Notes under the pieces: generated by a model
What the model saw: only the letters and a program-made list of their open reading frames with translations
Database searches by the model: none
Told to the model about the DNA's origin: nothing
Source: Streptomyces sp. MJM8645
GTDB lineage: Bacteria > Actinomycetota > Actinomycetes > Streptomycetales > Streptomycetaceae
Assembly: GCF_001625365.1 (NCBI RefSeq)
Contig: NZ_LJJF01000001.1
Span: 4,933,501 to 4,997,500, forward strand
Direction of reading: 5' to 3'
DNA: 64,000 bases
Position numbers and translations under genes: made by a program
Shown here: positions 56,841 to 64,000 of the stretch, in pieces
How positions within the stretch are numbered: position 1 is the first letter of the stretch
How the letters are laid out: the number at the start of each line of letters is the position of its first letter

Positions 56841-58543
56841 AAGACCCCGTACGGGCCGGGCGGCGGGAGCGGGGCGTTGGCGCAGGCGGTGAGGGCGAGG
56901 CCGACGACGGTGCGGGTGTCCATCGGGTCGATCACGCCGTCATCCCAGAGTCGGGCGGTGGCGTAGTAGGCGTTGCCCTGGCGCTCGTACTGCTCGCGGA
57001 CGGGGCGCTTGAACTCCTCCTCCGCCTCGGCCGGCCACTGCTCGCCGTGGGCCTCCAACTGGTCGCGGCGGACGGTGGCGAGGACGGACGCCGCCTGCTC
57101 GCCGCCCATCACGGAGATCTTCGAGCCCGGCCACATCCACAGGAAGCGAGGTGAGTAAGCCCGGCCGCACATCGAGTAGTTGCCGGCTCCGTACGAGCCG
57201 CCGATCACCACGGTCAGCTTCGGGACGCGGGTGCTGGCGACGGCGTTGACCATCTTGGCGCCGTGCTTGGCGATGCCGCCGGCCTCGTACTGCCGGCCGA
57301 CCATGAAGCCGGTGATGTTCTGCAGGAAGAGGAGGGGGATGCCGCGCTGGTCGCACAACTCGATGAAGTGGGCGCCCTTGAGGGCCGACTCGGAGAACAG
57401 CACGCCGTTGTTGGCGACGATGCCGACGGGGTGGCCGTGGATCCGGGCGAAGCCGGTGACCAGGGTCGCGCCGTACTCGGCCTTGAACTCGGCGAACCGG
57501 CTGCCGTCGACCAGCCGGGCGATCACCTCGCGCACGTCGTAGGGCGTGCGCGGGTCGACCGGGACGGCCCCGTACAGGCCGGCCGGGTCCACGGCTGGCG
57601 GCTCGACCGGGGTGAGCGGCCACGGCCTGGCCGAGCGCGGGCCGAGCCCGGCCACGATCGTGCGGACGATGGAGAGGGCGTGGGCGTCGTCCTCGGCCAG
57701 GTGGTCCGTCACCCCCGAGGTGCGGGAGTGCAGGTCACCGCCGCCCAGTTCCTCGGCGGTGACCACCTCTCCGGTGGCGGCCTTCACCAGCGGTGGCCCG
57801 CCCAGGAAGATCGTGCCCTGGTTGCGGACGATCACGGCCTGGTCGCTCATCGCCGGGACGTACGCCCCGCCGGCCGTGCAGGAGCCGAGCACGGCGGCGA
57901 TCTGCGGGATGCCCGCGGCGGAGAGCCTGGCCTGGTTGTAGAAGATCCGGCCGAAGTGGTCGCGGTCCGGGAAGACCTCGTCCTGCATGGGGAGGAAGGC
58001 GCCGCCGGAGTCCACCAGGTAGACGCAGGGCAGCCGGTTCTCCAGCGCGACCTCCTGGGCGCGCAGGTGCTTCTTCACGGTCATCGGGTAGTAGGTGCCG
58101 CCCTTGACGGTGGCGTCGTTGGCGACCACCACCACCTCGCGCCCGGCGACCCGGCCGATGCCCGCGATCACCCCGGCCGCGGGCGCCGCCCCGTCGTACA
58201 TCCCGTCGGCGGCCAGCGGGGCCAGTTCCAGGAAGGGCGAGGCCGGGTCGAGCAGGGCGTCCACCCGGTCGCGGGGGAGCAGCTTGCCGCGCGCCGTGTG
58301 CCGGGCGCGGGCCCTGGCGCCGCCGCCGAGGGCCGCCGCGTCGAGCTTCTCGCGCAGCTCGGCGACCAGGGCCCGGTGTGCCTCGGTGTTGGCGCGGTAG
58401 GCGGTGGAGCCCGGGTCGACCGCGGTGCCGAGCCGGGGCGCGGGAGCAGCGGCTCCCGGCGGTACGGCACCTGGCGCCGCCGTGGTGCCGGCCGCTGTGC
58501 TGCCATGGACGCCGGTGGGTACACCGGCGGTTGAGATGACCAT
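56831..58543 (-). CDS. accD1: Acyl-CoA carboxylase carboxyltransferase beta subunit (methylcrotonyl-CoA carboxylase type)
   Basis: 570 residues. The crotonase-like double domain shows LVDSGGAFLPMQDEVFPD, VLGSCTAGGAYVPAMSDQ, FLQNITGFMVGRQYEAGGIAKHGAKM and SYGAGNYSMCGRAYSP, the acyl-CoA and biotin pockets of MCC beta subunits. It transfers carboxyl from biotin to 3-methylcrotonyl-CoA or a similar acyl-CoA. ATG 58543 is chosen (GGGAG nine nt upstream); the first 30 residues are Ala/Pro/Gly-rich and may be trimmed. It is the first gene of the operon and divergent from the TetR gene. Confidence 0.93.
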   Translation of the reverse strand: MVISTAGVPTGVHGSTAAGTTAAPGAVPPGAAAPAPRLGTAVDPGSTAYRANTEAHRALVAELREKLDAAALGGGARARARHTARGKLLPRDRVDALLDPASPFLELAPLAADGMYDGAAPAAGVIAGIGRVAGREVVVVANDATVKGGTYYPMTVKKHLRAQEVALENRLPCVYLVDSGGAFLPMQDEVFPDRDHFGRIFYNQARLSAAGIPQIAAVLGSCTAGGAYVPAMSDQAVIVRNQGTIFLGGPPLVKAATGEVVTAEELGGGDLHSRTSGVTDHLAEDDAHALSIVRTIVAGLGPRSARPWPLTPVEPPAVDPAGLYGAVPVDPRTPYDVREVIARLVDGSRFAEFKAEYGATLVTGFARIHGHPVGIVANNGVLFSESALKGAHFIELCDQRGIPLLFLQNITGFMVGRQYEAGGIAKHGAKMVNAVASTRVPKLTVVIGGSYGAGNYSMCGRAYSPRFLWMWPGSKISVMGGEQAASVLATVRRDQLEAHGEQWPAEAEEEFKRPVREQYERQGNAYYATARLWDDGVIDPMDTRTVVGLALTACANAPLPPPGPYGVFRM

Positions 58544-58608
58544 TCCCAAGAGCTCCCTTGCCCTCGGCACCAGGCGGGCGGCCGGATGCGGTGCGCCCAT
58601 GGACCCCA

Positions 58609-58624
58609 CGTTAATTAACGTTAA
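58609..58624. promoter_or_regulatory. Overlapping palindromes in the accD1-TetR divergent promoter
   Basis: CGTTAATTAACG (58609-58620) and TTAACGTTAA (58615-58624) overlap; a further GGTTAACGG follows at about 58638. These AT-rich dyads stand out from the GC-rich surroundings between two divergent starts, the expected operator for the TetR protein encoded at 58676. Confidence 0.7.
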
Positions 58625-58675
58625 CTTACGCGCCCAGGTTAACGGCCGATAACCCCACTGTCTACGATGGGCAGC

Positions 58676-59317
58676 ATGCCGAACGTCCCCGCAGCCTCCG
58701 CGCTCCCACGCCGCGACCAGATCCGTCGGGAGGCCGCGCGACTCTTCGCGGCCCGGGGTTTCCTCGGGGTGGGTGTGGACGAGATCGGCAAGGCCGTCGG
58801 CATCAGCGGCCCCGGGCTCTACCGCCACTTCGCCGGAAAGGACGCGATGCTCGCCGATCTGCTGATCGGCATCAGTGAGCGCCTGCTGGAGGAGGGGCGG
58901 CGCCGGGCGGGGGGCGGCGACGGTCCGGCCGCCGCGCTGGACGCGCTGATCGGCGGCCACGTCGACTTCGCCCTCGACGACCGCGACCTGATCACCCTCC
59001 ACGACCGTGAGCTGCTGAACCTCAAGGAGGAGGACCGCCGCACCGTCCGCAGGCTCCAGCGCGGCTACGTCGAGCTCTGGGTGGACGTGGTCCGGCAGGT
59101 CTATCCGCAGCTGACGGGCCCCGCCGCCGAACCGGTGGCCAGGGCCGCCGTCCACGCGGTCTTCGGCCTGATCAACTCGACCCCGCACAGCCTCGGCCCG
59201 GGCCCCGCCCAGGACGAGCGCTCCGGCCTCCAGCGCGACGGCATGGCCGTCCTGCTGCACGCCCTCGCCCACGGCGCCTTCGCGGCGGCGGCCGAGTCGG
59301 TGTCCGCGCAGGCCTGA
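58676..59317 (+). CDS. TetR-family regulator, probable repressor of the leucine catabolic operon
   Basis: 213 residues from ATG 58676 (MPNVPAASALPRRD); ATG 58667 would add three. The TetR helix-turn-helix is at about 15-55 (IRREAARLFAARGFLGVGVDEIGKAVGISGPGLYRHF), followed by a ligand domain. It is divergent from accD1, with AT-rich palindromes between. The ligand may be a branched-chain acyl-CoA, by analogy with the role of similar regulators. Confidence 0.87.
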   Translation: MPNVPAASALPRRDQIRREAARLFAARGFLGVGVDEIGKAVGISGPGLYRHFAGKDAMLADLLIGISERLLEEGRRRAGGGDGPAAALDALIGGHVDFALDDRDLITLHDRELLNLKEEDRRTVRRLQRGYVELWVDVVRQVYPQLTGPAAEPVARAAVHAVFGLINSTPHSLGPGPAQDERSGLQRDGMAVLLHALAHGAFAAAAESVSAQA

Positions 59318-59662
59318 GTCCTGCGCGCCCGGACGGCCCGCTCGGCAGTCCAGGCCCAAGGTTGGCGCTCCGGCTCCGAGGCCGGAGGTCTAGGACCAAA
59401 GGACGGCGCCCGCCCGCCCCGGGCCGCTGGGCCTTCGGCGGCCCGTCCGCGACCCTGGAGGCAGGCGACCCCGGAGGCGGGCGACCCTGGAGACGGGCGG
59501 GTCGGCGGGCCGTGCGTTCGTTCGGCCGGGAATCACCGCAGGCCGCAGGCTGTTGGCCAGTCCGCCGGACCGGACGATCCGGGCCGCCCCGGCCCGCTCC
59601 GGCCCCATCCGGGCCGGAAACGCCATGGCGGCCACCCGATGAAATGGTTAGCATCCCTAAAT
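59318..59662. other. Gene-free region between the TetR gene and the ABC exporter
   Basis: 345 bp. Includes a 16-bp unit GACCCTGGAGGCAGGC repeated three times with small changes (59451-59498) and a weakly AT-rich end before the exporter (GGTTAGCATCCCTAAAT) with TAGCAT as a possible -10. No gene is seen. Confidence 0.5.
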
Positions 59663-62600
59663 ATGCCTGAGACTCACGGATCCACGGTGGAGCAATCCCC
59701 GAGCGGCTCACCGGCCCCCGGCGCGAGCCCGCAGCCGGACGGCGCCCACCCGCAGCCGGACGGCAACGACCCGCAGGCCGTCGGCTGGCTGCGCCGCCTG
59801 GTCGGCTACTGCTGGCGCTCCCGCCGCAGCGTGCTGCTCGCCTTCGGCGCCTCGCTCGTCGGCATGGCCGTCACCTCGCTGGTGCCGCTGGTCACCAAGC
59901 TGATCATCGACGACGTCATCACCGCGCACACCCGTTCGCTGGTCCCCTGGGCGGTGGTGCTGCTGCTCGCCGCCGTCGTCGTCTTCGGTTGCACCCAGGT
60001 CCGCCGCTACTACGGCGGCCAGCTCGCCCTGGACGTCCAGCACGACATGCGCAGCGACCTGTTCCGCTCGCTCGGCCGGCTCGACGGCCACCGCCAGGAC
60101 CGGCTGGACACCGGCCAGGTGGTCGGGCGCGCGACCTCCGACCTCCAGCTGATCAACGGCCTGCTCTCGATGCTGCCGATGATGACCGGCTACCTGCTGA
60201 TGTTCGTCATGTCGCTGGCCGTGATGGTCTGGCTCTCCCCGCCGCTCACCCTGATAGCCCTGGTGATGGCCCCCGCGCTGTGGTGGATCACCGTCCTCAG
60301 CCGGAAGCGACTCTTCCCCGCCACCTGGGCCGCCCAGCAGGAGGCGGCCGCCGTCGCGGGTGTGGTGGACGGCGCGATCGGCGGTGTCCGGGTGGTCAAG
60401 GGCTTCGGTCAGGAGGCGCAGGAGCTGGACAAGCTGGAGCGGGCCTCCCGCAACCTGTTCGCGGCCCGGCTCCGGTCGATCCGGCTCAACGCCCGCTACA
60501 ACCCGGCGATGCAGGCCGTCCCGGCGCTCGCGCAGGTCGCGGTGCTGGCCTTCGGCGGCTGGCTGGCCGTCGACGGCCAGGTGTCGCTCGGGACCTTCGT
60601 GGCCTTCTCCACCTACGTCGCGCAGATGACCGGACCGGTGCGGATGCTCACCATGGTCATCACGGTCGGCCAGCAGGCCCGGGCCGGCGTGGAGCGCGTC
60701 CTCCAGCTGATCGACGAGCGCCCGCTGGTCCAGGAGCGCCCGGACGCGCTCACCCTGGACCTCACCGGGGACGGCACCCGTGAAGGCGCCGCCACCGGCG
60801 TCCGTGAAGGCAGCACCGCAGGCCCCCGCGCCACCGCAGACACCCGCGCCACCGCAGGCCCCCGAACCTCCGACGTCGCCCTGGAGTTCGACCAGGTCGA
60901 GTTCCGCTACGACCCCGAGCACCCCGCCCCCGTCCTGCACGGCCTCAGCCTGAAGCTGGCCCCCGGCGAGACCCTCGCCCTGGTCGGGGCTTCCGGCTCC
61001 GGCAAGTCGACGGTGGCGCAGCTGGTGCCGCGCTTCTACGACCCGGCGGCCGGCGCCGTCCGCCTCTACGGCCACGACCTGCGCGACCTCACCCTGGACT
61101 CGGTCCGGTCGGCGGTCGGCATCGTCCCCGAGGAGAGCTTCCTGTTCTCCGAGTCGGTCCGCACCAACATCGCCTACGGCCGTCCGGACGCCACGGACGA
61201 GCAGGTCGTGGCGGCCGCGCGGGCCGCCCAGGCCGACGAGTTCGTCCGCGCGCTGCCGGACGGCTACGAGACCAAGGTCGGCGAGCAGGGCCTGACCCTC
61301 TCCGGAGGCCAGCGCCAGCGGATCGCGCTGGCCCGGGCGATCCTCACCGACCCCCGGATCCTGCTGCTGGACGATGCCACCTCGGCGGTGGACCCGCAGG
61401 TCGAGGCGGAGATCCACGACGCGCTGCGTTCGGTGATGACCGGCCGCACCACGCTGCTGATCGCCCACCGCCGCTCGACCCTGCAGCTCGCCGACCGGAT
61501 AGCCGTCCTGGATCACGGCCGGCTGCTGGACATCGGCACGCACGAGGAACTCGACGCCCGATGTCCCCAGTACCGGGCTCTGATCACCGACCCCGAGGCC
61601 GGCCGCACACCCCGGTCGTCCGAGGCCCCGCAGACCGTCGAGCAGACCTCTCCGCAGACCCTCGAGCAGCCCGCCGGGCAGCAGACCCCCGAGCAGCAGA
61701 CCGCTGAGCAGGCCGCCGAGCAGACCGCCGAGCAGACCGAGGCGCGGTCCACCTCCGAGCAGGTCGACGAACCGACCCCCACGCAGGCCCCGGCCCCGGA
61801 ACCCGTTGCCCCGGAACCCGTCGCCTCGCAACCCGCCGCCCCTGCCACCCCCGACCTCCCCACCCCCGCCCTGGTCAAGGCGGCCCGCACCGCCGACCCC
61901 GACCTGCTGGCCAGGGTCGCGGCCCTCCCGCCGGCCGCCGACTCCCCGGCGGTCCCGCGCGCCGAGGCCGAGGCCGGTGACCCGGACTTCACCCTCCGCC
62001 GCCTGCTGCGCCCCTTCCGCGTCCCGCTCGCCCTGGCCCTGCTGCTCGTCGCGCTCGACGCGGCTTCCGGCCTGGTGCTGCCGGTGCTGATCCGGCACGG
62101 CATCGACCAGGGCGTCAGCAAGGCCCTGATGTCGGGGGTCGCCGTGGCCGCGCTCGCCGCGCTGGTGGTGGTGCTGCTGGACTGGTTGGTGCAGAGCGCC
62201 GAGAACCGGGTCAGCGGCCGTACCGGTGAGCGGGTGCTCTACATGCTCCGCCTCAAGATCTTCGCCCACCTCAACCGGCTCGGCCTGGACTACTACGAGC
62301 GCGAGCTGTCCGGCCGGATCATGACCCGGATGACCACCGACCTGGACTCGTTGACGTCCTTCCTGCAGACCGGCGTGGTCACCGCCGTGGTCAGCCTGCT
62401 GACCTTCGGCGGGATCTTCGCCGCGCTGCTGATCATCGACGCCGGCCTGGCCCTGGTGGTCTTCGCGGTGCTGCCCCTGCTGGTGATCGCGACGCTGGTG
62501 TTCCGACGGAAGTCCAGGGACCAGTACGAGCTGTCCCGGGACCTCATCAGCACCGTCAACGCCGACCTCCAGGAGAACGTGGCGGGCATGCGGATCGTCC

Positions 62601-63745
62601 AGGCCTTCCGCCGCCTGGACACCAACACGGACCGCTTCGTCGCCCGGGGCGTCGCCTACCGCGAGGCCCGGGTGCGCGCGCAGCTGTACATCTCGCTGTA
62701 CTTCCCGTTCGTCCAGTTCCTCTCCAGCGTGGCCGCCGCGCTGGTGCTGATCGTGGGCGCGGCCCGGGTCGACGCCGGGACGCTGACGGTCGGCGCGCTG
62801 GTCGCGTACCTGCTGTACATCGATCTGTTCTTCGCGCCGGTCAACCAGCTGTCCCAGGTGTTCGACGGCTACCAGCAGGCTTCGGTGGGCCTCGGCCGGA
62901 TCCGGGAGCTGCTGCGCACCCCGACCGCCACGGCCGAGGCGGCCGACCCCGTGCCGGTGCCCGAGGGGCTGCGCGGCGAGATCTCCTTCGAGGGTGTCGG
63001 TTTCGCCTACAACGGCGGTGCGGACGGCGCCCCGAACGTGCTGACCGGTGTGGACCTGTACATTCCGGCCGGGCAGACGGTGGCGCTGGTGGGCGAGACC
63101 GGCGCCGGCAAGTCGACGCTGGTGAAGCTGGTCGCTCGGTTCTACGACGCGACGGAGGGCACCGTGCGGGTGGACGGGGTCGACCTCACCCGCTTCGACC
63201 TGGCGCAGTACCGCCACCGGCTGGGCGTGGTGCCGCAGGAGGCGTACCTGTTCGCGGGCACGGTGCGCGAGGCGATCGCGTACGGCCGGCCCGACGCCTC
63301 GCCGGCGGAGGTGGAGGCGGCGGCCCGGGCGGTCGGCGCGCACGACATGATCGTCCGGTTGTCCGGCGGCTACGACCACGAGGTCGCGGGTCGCGGCCGC
63401 AACCTCTCGGCCGGCCAGCGGCAGTTGATCGCGCTGGCCCGGGCCGAACTGGTCGATCCGGATGTCCTGCTGCTCGACGAGGCGACCGCGGCGCTCGACC
63501 TGGCCACCGAGGCGGTGGTCAACCAGGCCGCGGACCGGCTCAGTGGCGGCCGCACCACGCTGGTCATCGCCCACCGGCTGACCACCGCCGAGCGCGCCGA
63601 CCGGGTCGTCGTGCTGGACCACGGCCGGGTGGTCGAGGACGGCACGCACACCGAACTGCTCGCCCGGGGCGGCACGTACGCCCGGCTCTGGCAGGCGTTC
63701 ATCGCGGACGGCCACCCGGCGGTCGAGGCCGTCGCCGCGGGGTAG
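59663..63745 (+). CDS. Double-length ABC exporter (two TMD-NBD halves in one chain)
   Basis: 1360 residues from ATG 59663 (MPETHGSTVEQ); ATG 59639 would add eight residues including a TTA codon. Half 1: six TM helices, NBD with Walker A GASGSGKST, LSGGQRQRIA and LLLDDATSAVD, where the usual catalytic Glu is Asp. Half 2: GETGAGKST, LSAGQRQLIA and LLLDEATAALD, with the Glu. This asymmetry is typical of exporters with one degenerate ATP site. A Glu/Gln/Thr-rich linker of about 110 residues (TAEQAAEQTAEQT) joins them. It probably exports a lipid, drug or peptide. No ribosome site; TAGCAT upstream allows a leaderless message. Confidence 0.9.
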   Translation: MPETHGSTVEQSPSGSPAPGASPQPDGAHPQPDGNDPQAVGWLRRLVGYCWRSRRSVLLAFGASLVGMAVTSLVPLVTKLIIDDVITAHTRSLVPWAVVLLLAAVVVFGCTQVRRYYGGQLALDVQHDMRSDLFRSLGRLDGHRQDRLDTGQVVGRATSDLQLINGLLSMLPMMTGYLLMFVMSLAVMVWLSPPLTLIALVMAPALWWITVLSRKRLFPATWAAQQEAAAVAGVVDGAIGGVRVVKGFGQEAQELDKLERASRNLFAARLRSIRLNARYNPAMQAVPALAQVAVLAFGGWLAVDGQVSLGTFVAFSTYVAQMTGPVRMLTMVITVGQQARAGVERVLQLIDERPLVQERPDALTLDLTGDGTREGAATGVREGSTAGPRATADTRATAGPRTSDVALEFDQVEFRYDPEHPAPVLHGLSLKLAPGETLALVGASGSGKSTVAQLVPRFYDPAAGAVRLYGHDLRDLTLDSVRSAVGIVPEESFLFSESVRTNIAYGRPDATDEQVVAAARAAQADEFVRALPDGYETKVGEQGLTLSGGQRQRIALARAILTDPRILLLDDATSAVDPQVEAEIHDALRSVMTGRTTLLIAHRRSTLQLADRIAVLDHGRLLDIGTHEELDARCPQYRALITDPEAGRTPRSSEAPQTVEQTSPQTLEQPAGQQTPEQQTAEQAAEQTAEQTEARSTSEQVDEPTPTQAPAPEPVAPEPVASQPAAPATPDLPTPALVKAARTADPDLLARVAALPPAADSPAVPRAEAEAGDPDFTLRRLLRPFRVPLALALLLVALDAASGLVLPVLIRHGIDQGVSKALMSGVAVAALAALVVVLLDWLVQSAENRVSGRTGERVLYMLRLKIFAHLNRLGLDYYERELSGRIMTRMTTDLDSLTSFLQTGVVTAVVSLLTFGGIFAALLIIDAGLALVVFAVLPLLVIATLVFRRKSRDQYELSRDLISTVNADLQENVAGMRIVQAFRRLDTNTDRFVARGVAYREARVRAQLYISLYFPFVQFLSSVAAALVLIVGAARVDAGTLTVGALVAYLLYIDLFFAPVNQLSQVFDGYQQASVGLGRIRELLRTPTATAEAADPVPVPEGLRGEISFEGVGFAYNGGADGAPNVLTGVDLYIPAGQTVALVGETGAGKSTLVKLVARFYDATEGTVRVDGVDLTRFDLAQYRHRLGVVPQEAYLFAGTVREAIAYGRPDASPAEVEAAARAVGAHDMIVRLSGGYDHEVAGRGRNLSAGQRQLIALARAELVDPDVLLLDEATAALDLATEAVVNQAADRLSGGRTTLVIAHRLTTAERADRVVVLDHGRVVEDGTHTELLARGGTYARLWQAFIADGHPAVEAVAAG

Positions 63746-63768
63746 CCGACTGCCCGCCAGGCTGATCG

Positions 63769-64000
63769 TCAGGCGGCGATCAGCGAGGCCAGCAGGCCGG
63801 TGGCGTCGATCCCGTGCGGCAGGTCGCTGACCTGTCCGTCCCCGACCTCGACCACGCGCCAGCCGGAGCCGTCGGCCCGGCTGGCGAGGTCGGTGGTGAC
63901 GAAGCGGCAGCCGAGCATCCGGACCAGGGGGCGGACGCCGGTGAGGTCGGGTTCGACATCGTGGTGGGGTGCGTCGGGGTGCGGCCCGACCAGGATGGGT
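63769..64000 (-). CDS. ATP-grasp domain protein, C-terminal end (partial)
   Basis: The minus strand reads to a stop at 63769-63771. The 77 codons end in a segment like CRFVTTDLASRADGSG, WRVVEVGDGQVSDLPHG, typical of the last metal-binding strands of ATP-grasp proteins of unknown substrate in Streptomyces. The rest is outside the window. Confidence 0.65.
   Translation of the reverse strand, partial: PILVGPHPDAPHHDVEPDLTGVRPLVRMLGCRFVTTDLASRADGSGWRVVEVGDGQVSDLPHGIDATGLLASLIAA

Noticed and set aside
59642..59662. Possible DtxR/DmdR iron box (GGTTAGCATCCCTAAAT)
   Set aside because: It lacks the inner symmetry of the TTAGGTTAG consensus; only the outer TTAG and CTAA agree, so it is more likely a -10 region.
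59708..63715. A 1335-codon minus-strand open frame
   Set aside because: It is the complement of the ABC exporter; the exporter has full ABC motifs, the complement has none.

Overview
The window is high-GC actinobacterial DNA: nearly all third codon positions are G or C, GTG/TTG starts are frequent, a TTA (bldA-type) codon sits in the adpA homologue, and snapalysins, a tricorn protease, DasR-like sites and an adpA-orn pair are present. This points to Streptomycetaceae (Streptomyces or Kitasatospora), probably the chromosomal core. The stretch from about 44 to 59 kb (tRNA-His, orn, adpA ... acdH, hmgL, accA1, accD1, TetR) matches the gene neighbourhood I remember from S. coelicolor around SCO2775-SCO2793; that synteny is from memory, not from a search.

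Layout: 1-2.5 kb, start of a penicillin-binding protein with a DosR/OsdR-like box upstream, then a DUF998/hydrolase pair bracketed by two identical tRNA-Lys(CTT) genes. 2.6-8.7 kb, a peptide ABC transporter (fused DppD-DppF ATPase, two permeases, divergent lipoprotein). 9-18 kb, LtrA, a LysR regulator with two tandem snapalysin proteases, a pentapeptide protein, a Tat-exported phospholipase C, a truncated Xre regulator and a lone MdcG-like protein. 18.7-25.5 kb, tricorn protease, a GH18 chitinase with two DasR-like sites, an MFS exporter and a 196-bp MITE-like element. 25.5-32.2 kb, DJ-1/GlxA regulator pair, tRNA-Lys, oxidoreductase, Na+/H+ antiporter, pgi, tRNA-Lys.

32.2-42.9 kb holds small conserved proteins and a three-gene minus-strand operon (33961-38244): an iron-sulphur PD-(D/E)XK nuclease, a protein with a beta-rich C-terminus, and a UPF1/Dna2-like SF1 helicase. 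This looks like a Dna2 enzyme split over three polypeptides and is the best candidate here for an undescribed system. It is followed by a histidine phosphatase, a TPR regulator and a spermidine-synthase-like protein.

42.9-59.3 kb: cell-surface protein, thioesterase, tRNA-His, orn and adpA (translationally overlapping; AdpA has long low-complexity extensions), acetyltransferase, HAD phosphatase, universal stress protein, then the leucine/isovalerate catabolic genes (acyl-CoA dehydrogenase, HMG-CoA lyase, methylcrotonyl/acyl-CoA carboxylase alpha and beta) with a divergent TetR regulator. 59.6 kb to the end: a double-length ABC exporter and the 3' end of an ATP-grasp protein.
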